Counted from the first letter of the stretch, positions 1 through 7,216 are shown. The stretch: DNA of 8,405 bases from an uncultured Legionellaceae bacterium (GCA_903887975.1 CAISSD010000107.1:1-8405), one strand, 5' to 3'. Program-made: numbers and translations. Notes: generated by a model from the letters alone, not told the origin.

Positions 1-1209
1 CCCAAACTCCCTGACGCCATAATGAATGTAGTTTTCTTGTCCGCAGTCAGTGCAGTTTGATTCGGTTAAATCAGCCGATCCACCCAAAAGTTCTGGGAGT
101 TTTGGGGTTAAAGACCTCAAGCAATGAAGTGATGCTTTTCTGGTGGCTATTTTGGTGTGATTGCTTGCTTCATGACTCATGAGGGTATTGATGTCTTCTG
201 GCCATGAATCAGGCAAATCGCCATTAATGCGGCGTAAAAATTCATGGTAACGTTGTGGTTGTTTGGTTTGATAATCATGAGCGTACTGCAACCAAAGTTG
301 CTCGAGATGTGTGCCTTCTGTTGTGTGATCCCACGCTTCATAAAGGGCTTTTGGGATGACAAAGGGCTCATAAGGCCAATGCAATTTTTGTCGTAATTGA
401 ATGATGTCTTCAGCACCCAATGGTGCTCCGTGGGTTTTTTCACTGCCAGCCAAAAGTGCGCCATAACCAATGGTGGTTTTACAGATGATTAAAGACGGTT
501 GAAGATGGTTGGCGCGTGCTTTTTGAATGGCTGTTTCTATGGCATTGAAATCATGTCCATCAATGGGTCCCACAACATGCCAGTTGTAGGCTTTAAAACG
601 CAACGTTGTGTCATCAGTGAACCAATCATCAATAGGACCATCAATAGAAATTCCATTGGCATCATAAAATACAATAAGCTTACCAAGACCCCATGTTCCA
701 GCCAAAGAACAGGCTTCATGAGAAAGGCCTTCCATCAAGCAACCATCACCAACAAACGCATAAGTATAATGGTTGACCAATAGACCGTCTTCGCCGTTAA
801 ATTCGCGGGCCATGCGTTGTTCAGCCAACGCCATGCCAACAGCATTCGCTAAGCCTTGCGCCAATGGTCCTGTGGTGGTTTCAACACCGGGCGTTTCTGA
901 CCATTCTGGGTGTCCTGGTGTCTTTGAGTGGAGTTGGCGAAAATTTTTGAGCTCGGCAATGTCCAAGGCATAACCGGTTAAATGCAGCAGTGCGTACAAC
1001 AACATCGAACCATGTCCATTGGATAACACAAATCTATCGCGGTTAAACCAATGAGGATTAGTAGGATTGTGCTTTAGAAAACTTTTCCATAAAACGGTTG
1101 CAACATCGGCCATACCCAATGGCATGCCCGGATGTCCAGATTGTGCTTTTTCCACCGCATCGACACTTAAAAATCGAATGGCGTGGGCAAGATCTCTGGA
1201 ATAATGCAT
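1..1209 (-). CDS. tkt: Transketolase, N-terminal 403 residues (partial, runs off left edge)
   Basis: Transketolase is a cytosolic thiamine-diphosphate enzyme that moves two-carbon ketol units between sugar phosphates in the non-oxidative pentose phosphate pathway. The 403 codons seen here align almost position for position with E. coli TktA (about 663 residues), so roughly 60% of the gene is present. Visible motifs are SGHPG with H26, SNGHGSM with H66, KTPGHPE with H100, and GDGCLMEG at 154-161 followed by N185, which is the GDG...N site for ThDP and Mg. HGAPLG follows with H260, then GGSAD near 377-380. The key histidines match those of the E. coli enzyme, so the N-terminal domain looks intact. 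The start is the ATG at 1207-1209, preceded by a weak AAGAG and a well-spaced promoter. The gene is divergent from the membrane-protein gene at 1348. Glycolytic genes often lie downstream of tkt, but that part is outside the window. The identification is very secure. Confidence 0.97.
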   Translation of the reverse strand, partial: MHYSRDLAHAIRFLSVDAVEKAQSGHPGMPLGMADVATVLWKSFLKHNPTNPHWFNRDRFVLSNGHGSMLLYALLHLTGYALDIAELKNFRQLHSKTPGHPEWSETPGVETTTGPLAQGLANAVGMALAEQRMAREFNGEDGLLVNHYTYAFVGDGCLMEGLSHEACSLAGTWGLGKLIVFYDANGISIDGPIDDWFTDDTTLRFKAYNWHVVGPIDGHDFNAIETAIQKARANHLQPSLIICKTTIGYGALLAGSEKTHGAPLGAEDIIQLRQKLHWPYEPFVIPKALYEAWDHTTEGTHLEQLWLQYAHDYQTKQPQRYHEFLRRINGDLPDSWPEDINTLMSHEASNHTKIATRKASLHCLRSLTPKLPELLGGSADLTESNCTDCGQENYIHYGVREFG

Positions 1210-1242
1210 AAATACTCTTGAGATAAAGACAATAAGGGTGAT

Positions 1243-1271
1243 ATTGTCGCTTAGAAGTGCCGTGCTGGCAA
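1243..1271 (-). promoter_or_regulatory. Probable sigma-70 promoter of tkt
   Basis: On the minus strand, TTGCCA (1266-1271, 5/6 match to the -35 consensus) is followed by exactly 17 bases and GACAAT (1243-1248, 4/6 match to -10). Transcription would start near 1236, leaving a leader of about 27 bases before the tkt ATG. This is a consensus match only. Confidence 0.5.
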
Positions 1272-1301
1272 CGAATAATCGAACTTCAAAGCCATCATAT
1301 T

Positions 1302-1330
1302 ATTACATTGTGGTTTTTTTATGGTATAAT
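1302..1330 (+). promoter_or_regulatory. Extended -10 promoter for the membrane-protein gene
   Basis: A perfect TATAAT at 1325-1330 is preceded by TGG, giving the extended -10 form TGnTATAAT. ATTACA (1302-1307, 4/6 match) lies 17 bases upstream as a -35, and the spacer carries a seven-base T run. The predicted transcript start is near A1336/A1337. This places the in-frame TTG at 1330 upstream of the transcript, so translation more likely begins at ATG 1348 or 1360. It is the best consensus promoter I see in the window. Confidence 0.62.
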
Positions 1331-1347
1331 TGCTCAATTTGTTCTGG

Positions 1348-2574
1348 ATGAATGCGGTAATGGTGGCAACATTATATCGATTACAACGGCAAAATACGCC
1401 AGGATTTAATCAATTATTTTTTTCTGAACAAAAAAATCAGCGTCAATATTGGCATTTTAACGATCACGACGATGTTCGTTTTTTTAAACAATTGGGCCTT
1501 AATCATGTCAGTTTTAATATAGAGTATGCTGCAGAGCGGCATTTATGCAAGCAGCAACAGGAACTTCAATTAAAAATCCAATCGGTTCAAGGTTTGTTGG
1601 CAATGGCCCGCTGCCAAGAAAAGTTGTATCGCGATTATTTGCGTGTTCCCGCGCAAGCAAGACGATTTAAAGCCGACGCTCGTTTGTATCGTCGTTGGTT
1701 GCGTCATCACGGTGTTGGTGCGCCAGATACGATTCTGTCGCAAGAAGAATTTGTGCGGTATGACAGTAATGGCTGGGGTGGGATGATTCGGTCCACAAGT
1801 GTGACGACCAATCCTTATCGATTGTTGATTATTCGTCTTCGTAAATGTTTGTTGCTGATGATCCCACTACTCAGTTGGTGTGCTTGTTATGAAGCGTGTA
1901 TTGATTGGCTTAATCAATACACTCAATATTTGTTTGCCATTCAAGCTTGGTTGTTTTTCTTGCCAAGACTTTTAAGTAATCTGGCGATTTTAACCAAACA
2001 TGTTTTTTTTCCTGAAGTTTTAGAACAAGACTTACCACGCATGACTCGTTTTTGGATTCATCTTGAGCGACGATGGCCTGAGTTGGTCAATGATTTGGTG
2101 GGGTTTACCAATGGAATGTTGGCGTTCTGCTTTTTTGTTGGTCCATGGCAGTGGGCCGTTATTTATGCGCAATGGATTGTTCAATTGACTGATTTGGGAT
2201 GTTCATTGTTACGAACATGGATTGAATGGCACAAAATGTCGACATTAATTGCTGATTATCAATTATTATTAAACGATGAGATGCTCTCAAAAGTCGCGCG
2301 AGAGGACATCGAGCAATATATTCGAAGTTTAGAACAACAGCAGCATTTTTTAATGCAATCAAGATGGTTGGATTTGATTAATTTTTCTGTTTTGTTGTTG
2401 GGTGTTTCATTAATGTTGCCGTTTTTTACGCAACCCTTGATTCCGGTATTGGGTGCGGTTTTGATGGTGGTGATTAGTTTTTGGCGCATGAGCAGTCGAG
2501 CCGCGCAAGAAGCCGCTCGACCCGATGATGACATTAATGATGCGTTGGTTTTTGAAGTGGCGATGGGTTCATGA
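1348..2574 (+). CDS. Tryptophan-rich multi-pass membrane protein of unknown function
   Basis: I do not recognise the family. From ATG 1348 the protein has 408 residues. The first ~155 are soluble, with a charged, glutamine-rich, probably helical or coiled-coil stretch (about 65-95) and an Arg-rich stretch (about 100-120). Hydrophobic segments follow near 160-180, 192-214, 252-282, 344-360 and 362-379, suggesting four to six membrane passes. A polar, probably helical segment lies at about 290-340, and the tail is short and acidic. There are 15-16 Trp residues, several next to predicted membrane segments. No signal peptide, nucleotide-binding motif or catalytic motif is evident. The start is uncertain: TTG 1330 overlaps the -10 box, while ATG 1348 and ATG 1360 both fit the predicted transcript and neither has a strong ribosome site. 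The 3' end overlaps the convergent DUF1460 gene by 41 bases. In a Legionellales host, a secreted effector is conceivable, but nothing in the sequence shows it. Confidence 0.8.
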   Translation: MNAVMVATLYRLQRQNTPGFNQLFFSEQKNQRQYWHFNDHDDVRFFKQLGLNHVSFNIEYAAERHLCKQQQELQLKIQSVQGLLAMARCQEKLYRDYLRVPAQARRFKADARLYRRWLRHHGVGAPDTILSQEEFVRYDSNGWGGMIRSTSVTTNPYRLLIIRLRKCLLLMIPLLSWCACYEACIDWLNQYTQYLFAIQAWLFFLPRLLSNLAILTKHVFFPEVLEQDLPRMTRFWIHLERRWPELVNDLVGFTNGMLAFCFFVGPWQWAVIYAQWIVQLTDLGCSLLRTWIEWHKMSTLIADYQLLLNDEMLSKVAREDIEQYIRSLEQQQHFLMQSRWLDLINFSVLLLGVSLMLPFFTQPLIPVLGAVLMVVISFWRMSSRAAQEAARPDDDINDALVFEVAMGS

Positions 2575-3421
2575 CAACCTGGATATTGATGCCTTTAATG
2601 GTTGGGCTTGTTTGACATATTTTTAAATAATCAATCAAAGGCACGTCAATCACGGCATTTTTTTGTGATGAAGCTTGTCGAAAATAAAGGATGTTTTTTT
2701 GCCAAATGGCAAATCCCAAATGGGAAATATTAAGATGCGTGCCAATGCTTTCGGTTAAATCCCAATTGGGTCGAACAATGTTGATGATGGCTGAAGACGG
2801 AATTTTTTGAAACAATGCGCTATTGGGTTGGTCTTTTTCATCAAATAAAATAGCACAGGGTATGTAGGGTATTTTTGAAATTTGTGTTGGTAATAATCGC
2901 GTTTTGTTTTTTAATAGTTCCAGTCTATGGATTTTTTCTTGTTCTGACGCTTTAATCAGATGAATGCGTTTGAGTGGAAAATGTTGGTACCATGCGGCTT
3001 TATCGACAACGGCAATGGCCCATTGGATTTGATTTTGGGGTGCGATGGATGTGGTGATGTCTTTAATAAACCCTTGTTTTTGATTGTTGGGGATCCAATC
3101 CAAACACATGAAATGGTTGCGATGGATAAGGCCAACATTGCCATTTTTATACCGAATTCGACGCATCCAGTCTGTGGCCTTGGTTTTATCGGTTGCAAAC
3201 GCCATGGCAAGCACAGTGTCCACAAAGGTTTCGCAATCAAATGCATCGGTGCGTATGAATGGTGCTTGGTCAAAATAGCCTTTTGGTCCTTCACCAAGCG
3301 CATTGAGTTCATAAGGAGTGCCTAGAAATTGTGCGCTGATGGTGTTGATTTTGTCATGCAGCGATTGATCACCAAAGCTTAAATGAACAAAAAAAATCAG
3401 CATCAAAATCAATAATCGCAT
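2534..3421 (-). CDS. Secreted DUF1460 family protein (NlpC/P60-like, probable peptidoglycan amidase)
   Basis: The protein has 295 residues with a typical Sec signal peptide: R2, then a hydrophobic core to about residue 16 and likely cleavage after LSFG (residue 17). It should act in the periplasm. DUF1460 proteins have an NlpC/P60-like cysteine-hydrolase fold, and characterised relatives are N-acetylmuramoyl-L-alanine amidases. Seen here are the N-terminal LGTPYELNALGEGP block (33-46), the nucleophile motif FDCETFVD with C63, and ISHLGFA with H234 as the likely catalytic base. The following strand reads YFRQASS, so Q249 stands where I expect the HAS histidine. The start is ATG 3419-3421, with AGGG nine bases upstream inside a small hairpin loop. 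The gene is divergent from spmA across about 60 bases, and its stop lies inside the tail of the convergent membrane-protein gene. The family call is strong; the exact substrate is unknown. Confidence 0.88.
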   Translation of the reverse strand: MRLLILMLIFFVHLSFGDQSLHDKINTISAQFLGTPYELNALGEGPKGYFDQAPFIRTDAFDCETFVDTVLAMAFATDKTKATDWMRRIRYKNGNVGLIHRNHFMCLDWIPNNQKQGFIKDITTSIAPQNQIQWAIAVVDKAAWYQHFPLKRIHLIKASEQEKIHRLELLKNKTRLLPTQISKIPYIPCAILFDEKDQPNSALFQKIPSSAIINIVRPNWDLTESIGTHLNISHLGFAIWQKNILYFRQASSQKNAVIDVPLIDYLKICQTSPTIKGINIQVVMNPSPLQKPTHH

Positions 3422-3422
3422 G

Positions 3423-3446
3423 GCTTTTTACCCTGAGAAAAAAAGC
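3423..3446. repeat. Seven-base inverted repeat framing the DUF1460 ribosome site
   Basis: GCTTTTT (3423-3429) and AAAAAGC (3440-3446) are perfect inverted copies separated by ten bases. In the minus-strand transcript the loop contains CAGGG, the likely ribosome-binding site, and the stem ends two bases before the ATG of the DUF1460 gene. It could be a weak mRNA hairpin or a small operator between the two divergent genes. An AT-rich stem this short may be chance. Confidence 0.35.
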
Positions 3447-3447
3447 G

Positions 3448-3453
3448 TATAGT
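3448..3453 (+). promoter_or_regulatory. Possible -10 element for spmAB
   Basis: TATAGT (5/6 match to TATAAT) lies 29 bases before the preferred spmA start. No good -35 is present at 17 bases; TTTACC at 3427-3432 is the nearest match but the spacer is only 15. On the opposite strand the overlapping TACTAT (3449-3454) could serve the DUF1460 gene, so the two divergent promoters may share this site. Confidence 0.3.
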
Positions 3454-3482
3454 AATCTTTTTAGATGTTGAGATCCAATACG

Positions 3483-4088
3483 ATGTTGAATGCGATTTGG
3501 TTGGGTATGATTTTTCTCTCGGTGGTTGTTGGTGTGATGCAGCATCGTATGGATTTGGTGATTCAGGCCGTCACCGATTCTGCAAAATTGGGCTTTGAGT
3601 TGGCATTAGGCTTATCCGGGGTGATGATTTTATGGCTTGGGATCATGGGCATTGCTTCTGAATCTGGTTTGGTGGTGCAATTGGCGCGTCTTTTGAGTCC
3701 CATCATGAGTCGATTATTTCCCGATGTGCCCAAAGATGATCCGGCCATGGGGGCCATGGTCATGAACATCACTGCCAATATGCTGGGTTTACAAAATGCT
3801 GCAACACCATTTGGCTTGCAGGCAATGAAGGCATTGCAGCGGTTAAATACCCATGTTTTCTCGGCAAGCAATGCCATGTGTATGTTTTTGGCCATCAATA
3901 CTTCTAGTGTTCAACTCATTCCTGTGACTGCCATGGCTTATTTGGCAGCCAATGGCGCGCTGCATCCAACGCAGATCATCATAAGCGCTTTTTTGGCTTC
4001 TTGTGTTTCCACGTTGGTGGCGATTATTGCGGTGAAAAAATTGGAGAAATTACCGATGTATCGCTTGCATGATGGGGATGCATCATGA
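3483..4088 (+). CDS. spmA: Spore maturation protein A-like membrane protein (nucleoside recognition/Gate domain)
   Basis: This is a 201-residue polytopic inner-membrane protein of the nucleoside recognition (Gate) family. The diagnostic block MVMNITANMLGLQNAATPFGLQAM spans about 92-115, and INTSSVQLIP follows at about 138-147. Hydrophobic segments lie at the N-terminus, around 35-60, around 128-155 and near 165-185. I chose ATG 3483 over the in-frame ATG 3465 because MLNAIWLG aligns with the beginning of Bacillus SpmA and because GAGA (3470-3473) lies at ribosome-site distance. Bacillus SpmA and SpmB affect spore-core dehydration in a locus linked to the cortex enzyme DacB; in Gram-negative bacteria the role is unknown. 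The stop overlaps the spmB start (ATGA), so the two are probably co-transcribed and translationally coupled. The family call is firm; the function here is not. Confidence 0.92.
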   Translation: MLNAIWLGMIFLSVVVGVMQHRMDLVIQAVTDSAKLGFELALGLSGVMILWLGIMGIASESGLVVQLARLLSPIMSRLFPDVPKDDPAMGAMVMNITANMLGLQNAATPFGLQAMKALQRLNTHVFSASNAMCMFLAINTSSVQLIPVTAMAYLAANGALHPTQIIISAFLASCVSTLVAIIAVKKLEKLPMYRLHDGDAS

Positions 4089-4615
4089 GTTATTTTTTAG
4101 AACAATGCGCCAATGGTTTATTTCTGTTGTTTGTTGTTGGCATCCCTTTTTATGGCATGCTCAAAAAAATTAATGTATTTGATGCGTTTGTTGGTGGCGC
4201 CAAACAAGGTTTTGATACCATTTTGGGGGTGATGCCTTATTTAATCGCCATGATGGTTGCCATTGGCATGTTGCGTGCTTCAGGTTTTTTTGAGTTGTTG
4301 GCGCACTGGTTGGGGCCGATGTTGGAAGCCTTGGGCATGCCATCCGAGCTTTTACCTTTGGCGCTTATTAGGCCGTTTTCTGCCAGTGCTTCAAATGGTG
4401 TCATGGCAGAAATTATTCATCATCAAGGCGGCGATGCTTTAATTTCAAAAATGGCGGCCACCATGATGGGCAGCACGGAAACGACGTTTTATGTGGTTGC
4501 GGTTTATTTTGGAACCGTGAATATTCGCCGAACTCGTCATGCTATTCCTGCAGGTTTATTGGCAGATTTGGCCGGGGTGATGGCCTCAATCATCATCTGT
4601 AGACTTATTTTTTAA
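4085..4615 (+). CDS. spmB: Spore maturation protein B-like membrane protein (nucleoside recognition/Gate domain)
   Basis: This 176-residue membrane protein is the partner of SpmA and starts within its stop codon (ATG 4085, TGA 4086-4088). Family motifs are FVGGAKQGFDTILGVMPYLIAMM (about 35-57), the LPLALIRPFSASASNGVM block (90-107), MMGSTETTFYVVAVYFGTV (127-145) and the C-terminal AIPAGLLADLAGVMAS (153-168). The length is normal for a free-standing SpmB; in some bacteria SpmA and SpmB are fused. The usual glycine-rich RP-x-SGSGS motif reads RPFSASAS here, with Ala for both Gly. SpmA and SpmB probably form a membrane complex with an unidentified ligand or cargo. The stop (4613-4615) overlaps the stop of the convergent M23 peptidase, leaving no room for a terminator between them. 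Confidence 0.92.
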   Translation: MSYFLEQCANGLFLLFVVGIPFYGMLKKINVFDAFVGGAKQGFDTILGVMPYLIAMMVAIGMLRASGFFELLAHWLGPMLEALGMPSELLPLALIRPFSASASNGVMAEIIHHQGGDALISKMAATMMGSTETTFYVVAVYFGTVNIRRTRHAIPAGLLADLAGVMASIIICRLIF

Positions 4616-5946
4616 GCATCGATGTTGGGTTGTCTTGAGGCAATCAAATTGCCTTCTTCAAATAATTTTAATCGAGCCAATAAAATATTGGCTTTGGCAC
4701 GAAATGCGGCCATATTTTTGCCTGCGATGGGGGCAGCATTGGGCAGGCTGATGGTCGCTGGGTTTTTGTATCGATTATGCACACGAATTTCGAAATGGCA
4801 ATGTGGGCCTGATGCCAAACCTGTTTGACCAACAAAACCAATGAGTTGTCCTTGTTTGACATAACTGCCGCGACGAAGGCCTTTTTGAAATTTTAACAGA
4901 TGACCATAAACAGACGTATACGTTGAATCATGTTTGATTTTAATCATGTTGCCATAACCCCCTTGTCGACCAATAATCTCGATGCGACCATCACCAATGG
5001 CATAAATGGGGGTGCCAATGGGGGCGGCCAAGTCAATGCCACGATGCGGTCGATTATAATGCAAAATGGGATGCATCCTTGATAAACTAAACGTTGAACT
5101 GATGTGTGAAAATTTTACAGGGTATCGATTGAATGCTTTTTTTAGATTTTTGCCTTGCTGCGTAAAATAATCATAACGCCCCGTGGTATTTCGATGACGT
5201 ATGGCTTCAAAACTTTTGCCAAGATGTGTTGTAAAACGAACCGCAATAATATCGCCAACATCAACTTGTTTGTCTTCGATGTATAATGCATCATAAAGAA
5301 AACTAAATTGATCGCCCGAGCGAATATCATGTGCAAAGTTGATTTCTCGACTAAAAATCTCCATCATTTGTCGTATTAATTTGTTGGGTATATTTTTTTT
5401 CGCAGCAGTTCGCAGTAATGAGCCTTCAATCGTGGCGGTCATGAGTTGTTGGTGTGTCTGCATGGCCAATGCTTTGATGCTTGATGGATAATGATCACCA
5501 ACACGCGAGATGACCAAAGATTGTCTTGGACTGATGGGAATGATGAGTTTTTCCAAGCGCTTATTTTGAATTAAAAATTGTAGCTCTTGATTGGGCTTGA
5601 TGTTTGAAAAAGCCTTGTTGTTTGGATTATCATTCAAGATGGTTTGTAGGGTTTGTGGACTTAATTTCAAATGATGAAACAATATGGCCAAAGATTCGCC
5701 GGATTTGGGTTTGATGCGTTTCCAGTCATGATCCAACGATGCTTCTTCGGCATCGATATTGGATTCTATTTGCGGCAAGGTGAGTTTGCGTGTGGTATAG
5801 GGGGTTTTTGCGATATGAATCAACCAATAGCTTATGAAAGCACAAGCCATAAACGTGATGACGAATAAAAGGGTGCTGTGTTTTTTGATATCAATCGTCA
5901 TTATTGGTGGTTGATTAGTCATAGCCAAAAGATCATTATAGCTCAT
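4612..5946 (-). CDS. mepM: Membrane-anchored M23 family murein endopeptidase (MepM-like)
   Basis: MepM-type enzymes cut peptide cross-links in peptidoglycan so that new strands can be inserted. From ATG 5946 the protein has 444 residues. A signal-anchor helix lies at about 23-46, a LysM/OapA-like domain at about 76-130, and a second Csd3/MepM-type domain at about 170-255. The C-terminal M23 domain follows at about 290-400. Its zinc site is complete: H301 and D305 (HRGID) plus H384 of HCH, with H349 (VYGHL) and H382 as the likely catalytic pair, so the enzyme should be active in the periplasm. An upstream in-frame TTG at 5991 is less likely, because ATG 5946 has GAGA seven bases before it; ATG 5922 and 5901 lack a ribosome site. 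The gene is divergent from tyrS across 64 bases, an arrangement also found in other gammaproteobacteria such as Pseudomonas. Its tail overlaps spmB. Confidence 0.93.
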   Translation of the reverse strand: MSYNDLLAMTNQPPIMTIDIKKHSTLLFVITFMACAFISYWLIHIAKTPYTTRKLTLPQIESNIDAEEASLDHDWKRIKPKSGESLAILFHHLKLSPQTLQTILNDNPNNKAFSNIKPNQELQFLIQNKRLEKLIIPISPRQSLVISRVGDHYPSSIKALAMQTHQQLMTATIEGSLLRTAAKKNIPNKLIRQMMEIFSREINFAHDIRSGDQFSFLYDALYIEDKQVDVGDIIAVRFTTHLGKSFEAIRHRNTTGRYDYFTQQGKNLKKAFNRYPVKFSHISSTFSLSRMHPILHYNRPHRGIDLAAPIGTPIYAIGDGRIEIIGRQGGYGNMIKIKHDSTYTSVYGHLLKFQKGLRRGSYVKQGQLIGFVGQTGLASGPHCHFEIRVHNRYKNPATISLPNAAPIAGKNMAAFRAKANILLARLKLFEEGNLIASRQPNIDA

Positions 5947-5953
5947 GAAGCGT

Positions 5954-5957
5954 TCTC
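5954..5957 (-). promoter_or_regulatory. Ribosome site deciding the mepM start
   Basis: On the minus strand, GAGA lies seven bases before ATG 5946. The alternative starts at TTG 5991, ATG 5922 and ATG 5901 have no comparable purine-rich site, so this favours the 444-residue form. Confidence 0.45.
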
Positions 5958-5972
5958 GGAGTAAGATACTTG

Positions 5973-6000
5973 TTGATGAACATAAGGTCAATCGTTAAAT
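5973..6000 (+). promoter_or_regulatory. Weak candidate promoter for tyrS-ftsB
   Basis: TTGATG (5973-5978) and TTAAAT (5995-6000) are each 4/6 matches, separated by 16 bases. The leader would be very short, so this is a tentative call. No stronger pair exists in the 64-base gap. There is no T-box-like leader, as expected outside Gram-positive bacteria. Confidence 0.22.
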
Positions 6001-6005
6001 AAAGG
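6001..6005 (+). promoter_or_regulatory. tyrS ribosome binding site
   Basis: AAAGG lies five bases before ATG 6011 and is a clear Shine-Dalgarno site that fixes the tyrS start. Confidence 0.7.
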
Positions 6006-6010
6006 TTTTT

Positions 6011-7216
6011 ATGATAACAGATAATCAAAAAATAGAACTCGATGAGTGGTTTCGTGGCTGTGAAGAGATTCTACCACAAGCAGAGTTGATTCAAAAATTA
6101 GCAGAAAAACGACCCTTGGTGATTAAAGCAGGCTTTGATCCCACAGCACCTGATTTACATTTGGGGCATACGGTACTGTTGAACAAAATGCGTCAATTAC
6201 AATTGATGGGTCATCACATTGTTTTTTTAATTGGTGATTTTACCGGAATGATTGGTGACCCCACGGGTAAAAACGTCATGCGACAACCGCTAAGTCGCGA
6301 AGCGGTTGAGGCCAATGCTCAAACCTATCGTAGCCAAGTGTTTAAAATTTTAGATCCGCAAAAAACGCAAGTGGTGTTTAATTCCCAATGGTGGGGTAGC
6401 ATGAGCGCGGCCGATTTGGTGGGGCTTGCACAAAGCCACACCGTTGCAAGAATGCTTGAGCGGGATGATTTTCAAAAACGCCATGCAGAAGGCTCGCCGA
6501 TTGCCATTAGTGAATTTTTGTATCCACTCATACAAGGTTATGATTCTGTGATGTTGCACGCTGATGTCGAGTGCGGGGGTACGGATCAAAAATTTAATTT
6601 ATTGATGGGGCGTGAGTTACAAAAACATCGAGGCTTAAGCCCACAAGTTATTTTGATGATGCCCCTGATTGAAGGCCTGGATGGAGAAAAGAAAATGTCC
6701 AAGTCTTTGAATAACTATATCGGCATCAACGAGGCGCCTGATGCCATGTTTGGAAAACTAATGTCTATTTCTGATGTGTTGATGTGGCGTTATATTGATT
6801 TGTTAAGTTTTAAAACCAAAGCGGAGATTGAACAATTAAAACAATCCGTACAAGAAGGGTTGAATCCTCGCGACGTTAAAATTGAGTTTGCCAAAGAAAT
6901 TGTTGCGCGTTTTCATCATCAAAGTCTTGCAGAGCAAGAACACGTTGCATTTTTGGCGCGTTTTCAGAGAAAAGAAATTCCAGATGATTTGGAAACACAA
7001 CCTCTAAGTTGTACGAGCGGATTAAAAATACCCCAAATTTTAAAGCAAGCACAATTGACGCAAAGTACTTCAGAAGCCATGCGATTGATTCGTGAAGGGG
7101 CTGTTAAAATTAATGGAGAGAAAGTGTCAAATCAAGATGCCTTGCTCTCGCTTGACACCGTTTATGTGATTCAGGTTGGGAAAAGACGTTTGGCAAAATT
7201 GCATTTGGTTGAATAG
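6011..7216 (+). CDS. tyrS: Tyrosyl-tRNA synthetase, type 2
   Basis: This cytosolic class I aminoacyl-tRNA synthetase charges tRNA-Tyr with tyrosine using ATP. The 401-residue length is normal for the type-2 subfamily. The catalytic domain carries GFDPTAPDLHLGH (41-53) with the HIGH-class signature HLGH, and GDFTGMIGDPTG (75-86). The tyrosine-binding region contains QGYDS (175-179) and GGTDQ (189-193), and the KMSKS loop is at 228-232. The canonical KMSKS, rather than the KFGKT of E. coli TyrS, marks it as the type 2 (TyrZ-like) form. The S4 RNA-binding domain spans about 337-400. All catalytic signatures are intact. It begins at ATG 6011 with a good ribosome site and is followed by ftsB after 8 bases, so the two probably share a transcript. 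It is divergent from the mepM-like gene. Confidence 0.98.
   Translation: MITDNQKIELDEWFRGCEEILPQAELIQKLAEKRPLVIKAGFDPTAPDLHLGHTVLLNKMRQLQLMGHHIVFLIGDFTGMIGDPTGKNVMRQPLSREAVEANAQTYRSQVFKILDPQKTQVVFNSQWWGSMSAADLVGLAQSHTVARMLERDDFQKRHAEGSPIAISEFLYPLIQGYDSVMLHADVECGGTDQKFNLLMGRELQKHRGLSPQVILMMPLIEGLDGEKKMSKSLNNYIGINEAPDAMFGKLMSISDVLMWRYIDLLSFKTKAEIEQLKQSVQEGLNPRDVKIEFAKEIVARFHHQSLAEQEHVAFLARFQRKEIPDDLETQPLSCTSGLKIPQILKQAQLTQSTSEAMRLIREGAVKINGEKVSNQDALLSLDTVYVIQVGKRRLAKLHLVE

Noticed and set aside
499..783. 94-codon open frame opposite tkt
   Set aside because: It is antisense to the conserved ThDP-binding region of transketolase, which explains the sequence fully.
1330..1347. TTG at 1330 as start of the membrane-protein gene
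   Set aside because: It overlaps the -10 box and lies upstream of the predicted transcript start.
2960..3325. 121-codon open frame opposite the DUF1460 gene
   Set aside because: It lies wholly inside a convincing gene on the other strand, shows no known motif and has no promoter or ribosome site.
3465..3482. ATG at 3465 as start of spmA
   Set aside because: No ribosome site, and the six extra residues do not fit the family; ATG 3483 gives the typical SpmA beginning.
4638..4654. Hairpin AGGCAAT/ATTGCCT with a three-base loop as an spmAB terminator
   Set aside because: The stem has seven pairs with three GC, the following bases lack a T run, and it lies in mepM coding sequence; a functional terminator is doubtful.
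5935..5963. TATAAT on the minus strand (5935-5940) as a mepM promoter
   Set aside because: No convincing -35, and it falls inside the preferred coding sequence; use of it would force a start lacking a ribosome site.
5947..5991. TTG at 5991 as start of the M23 peptidase
   Set aside because: It adds 15 residues before the anchor without family support, and ATG 5946 has a better ribosome site.
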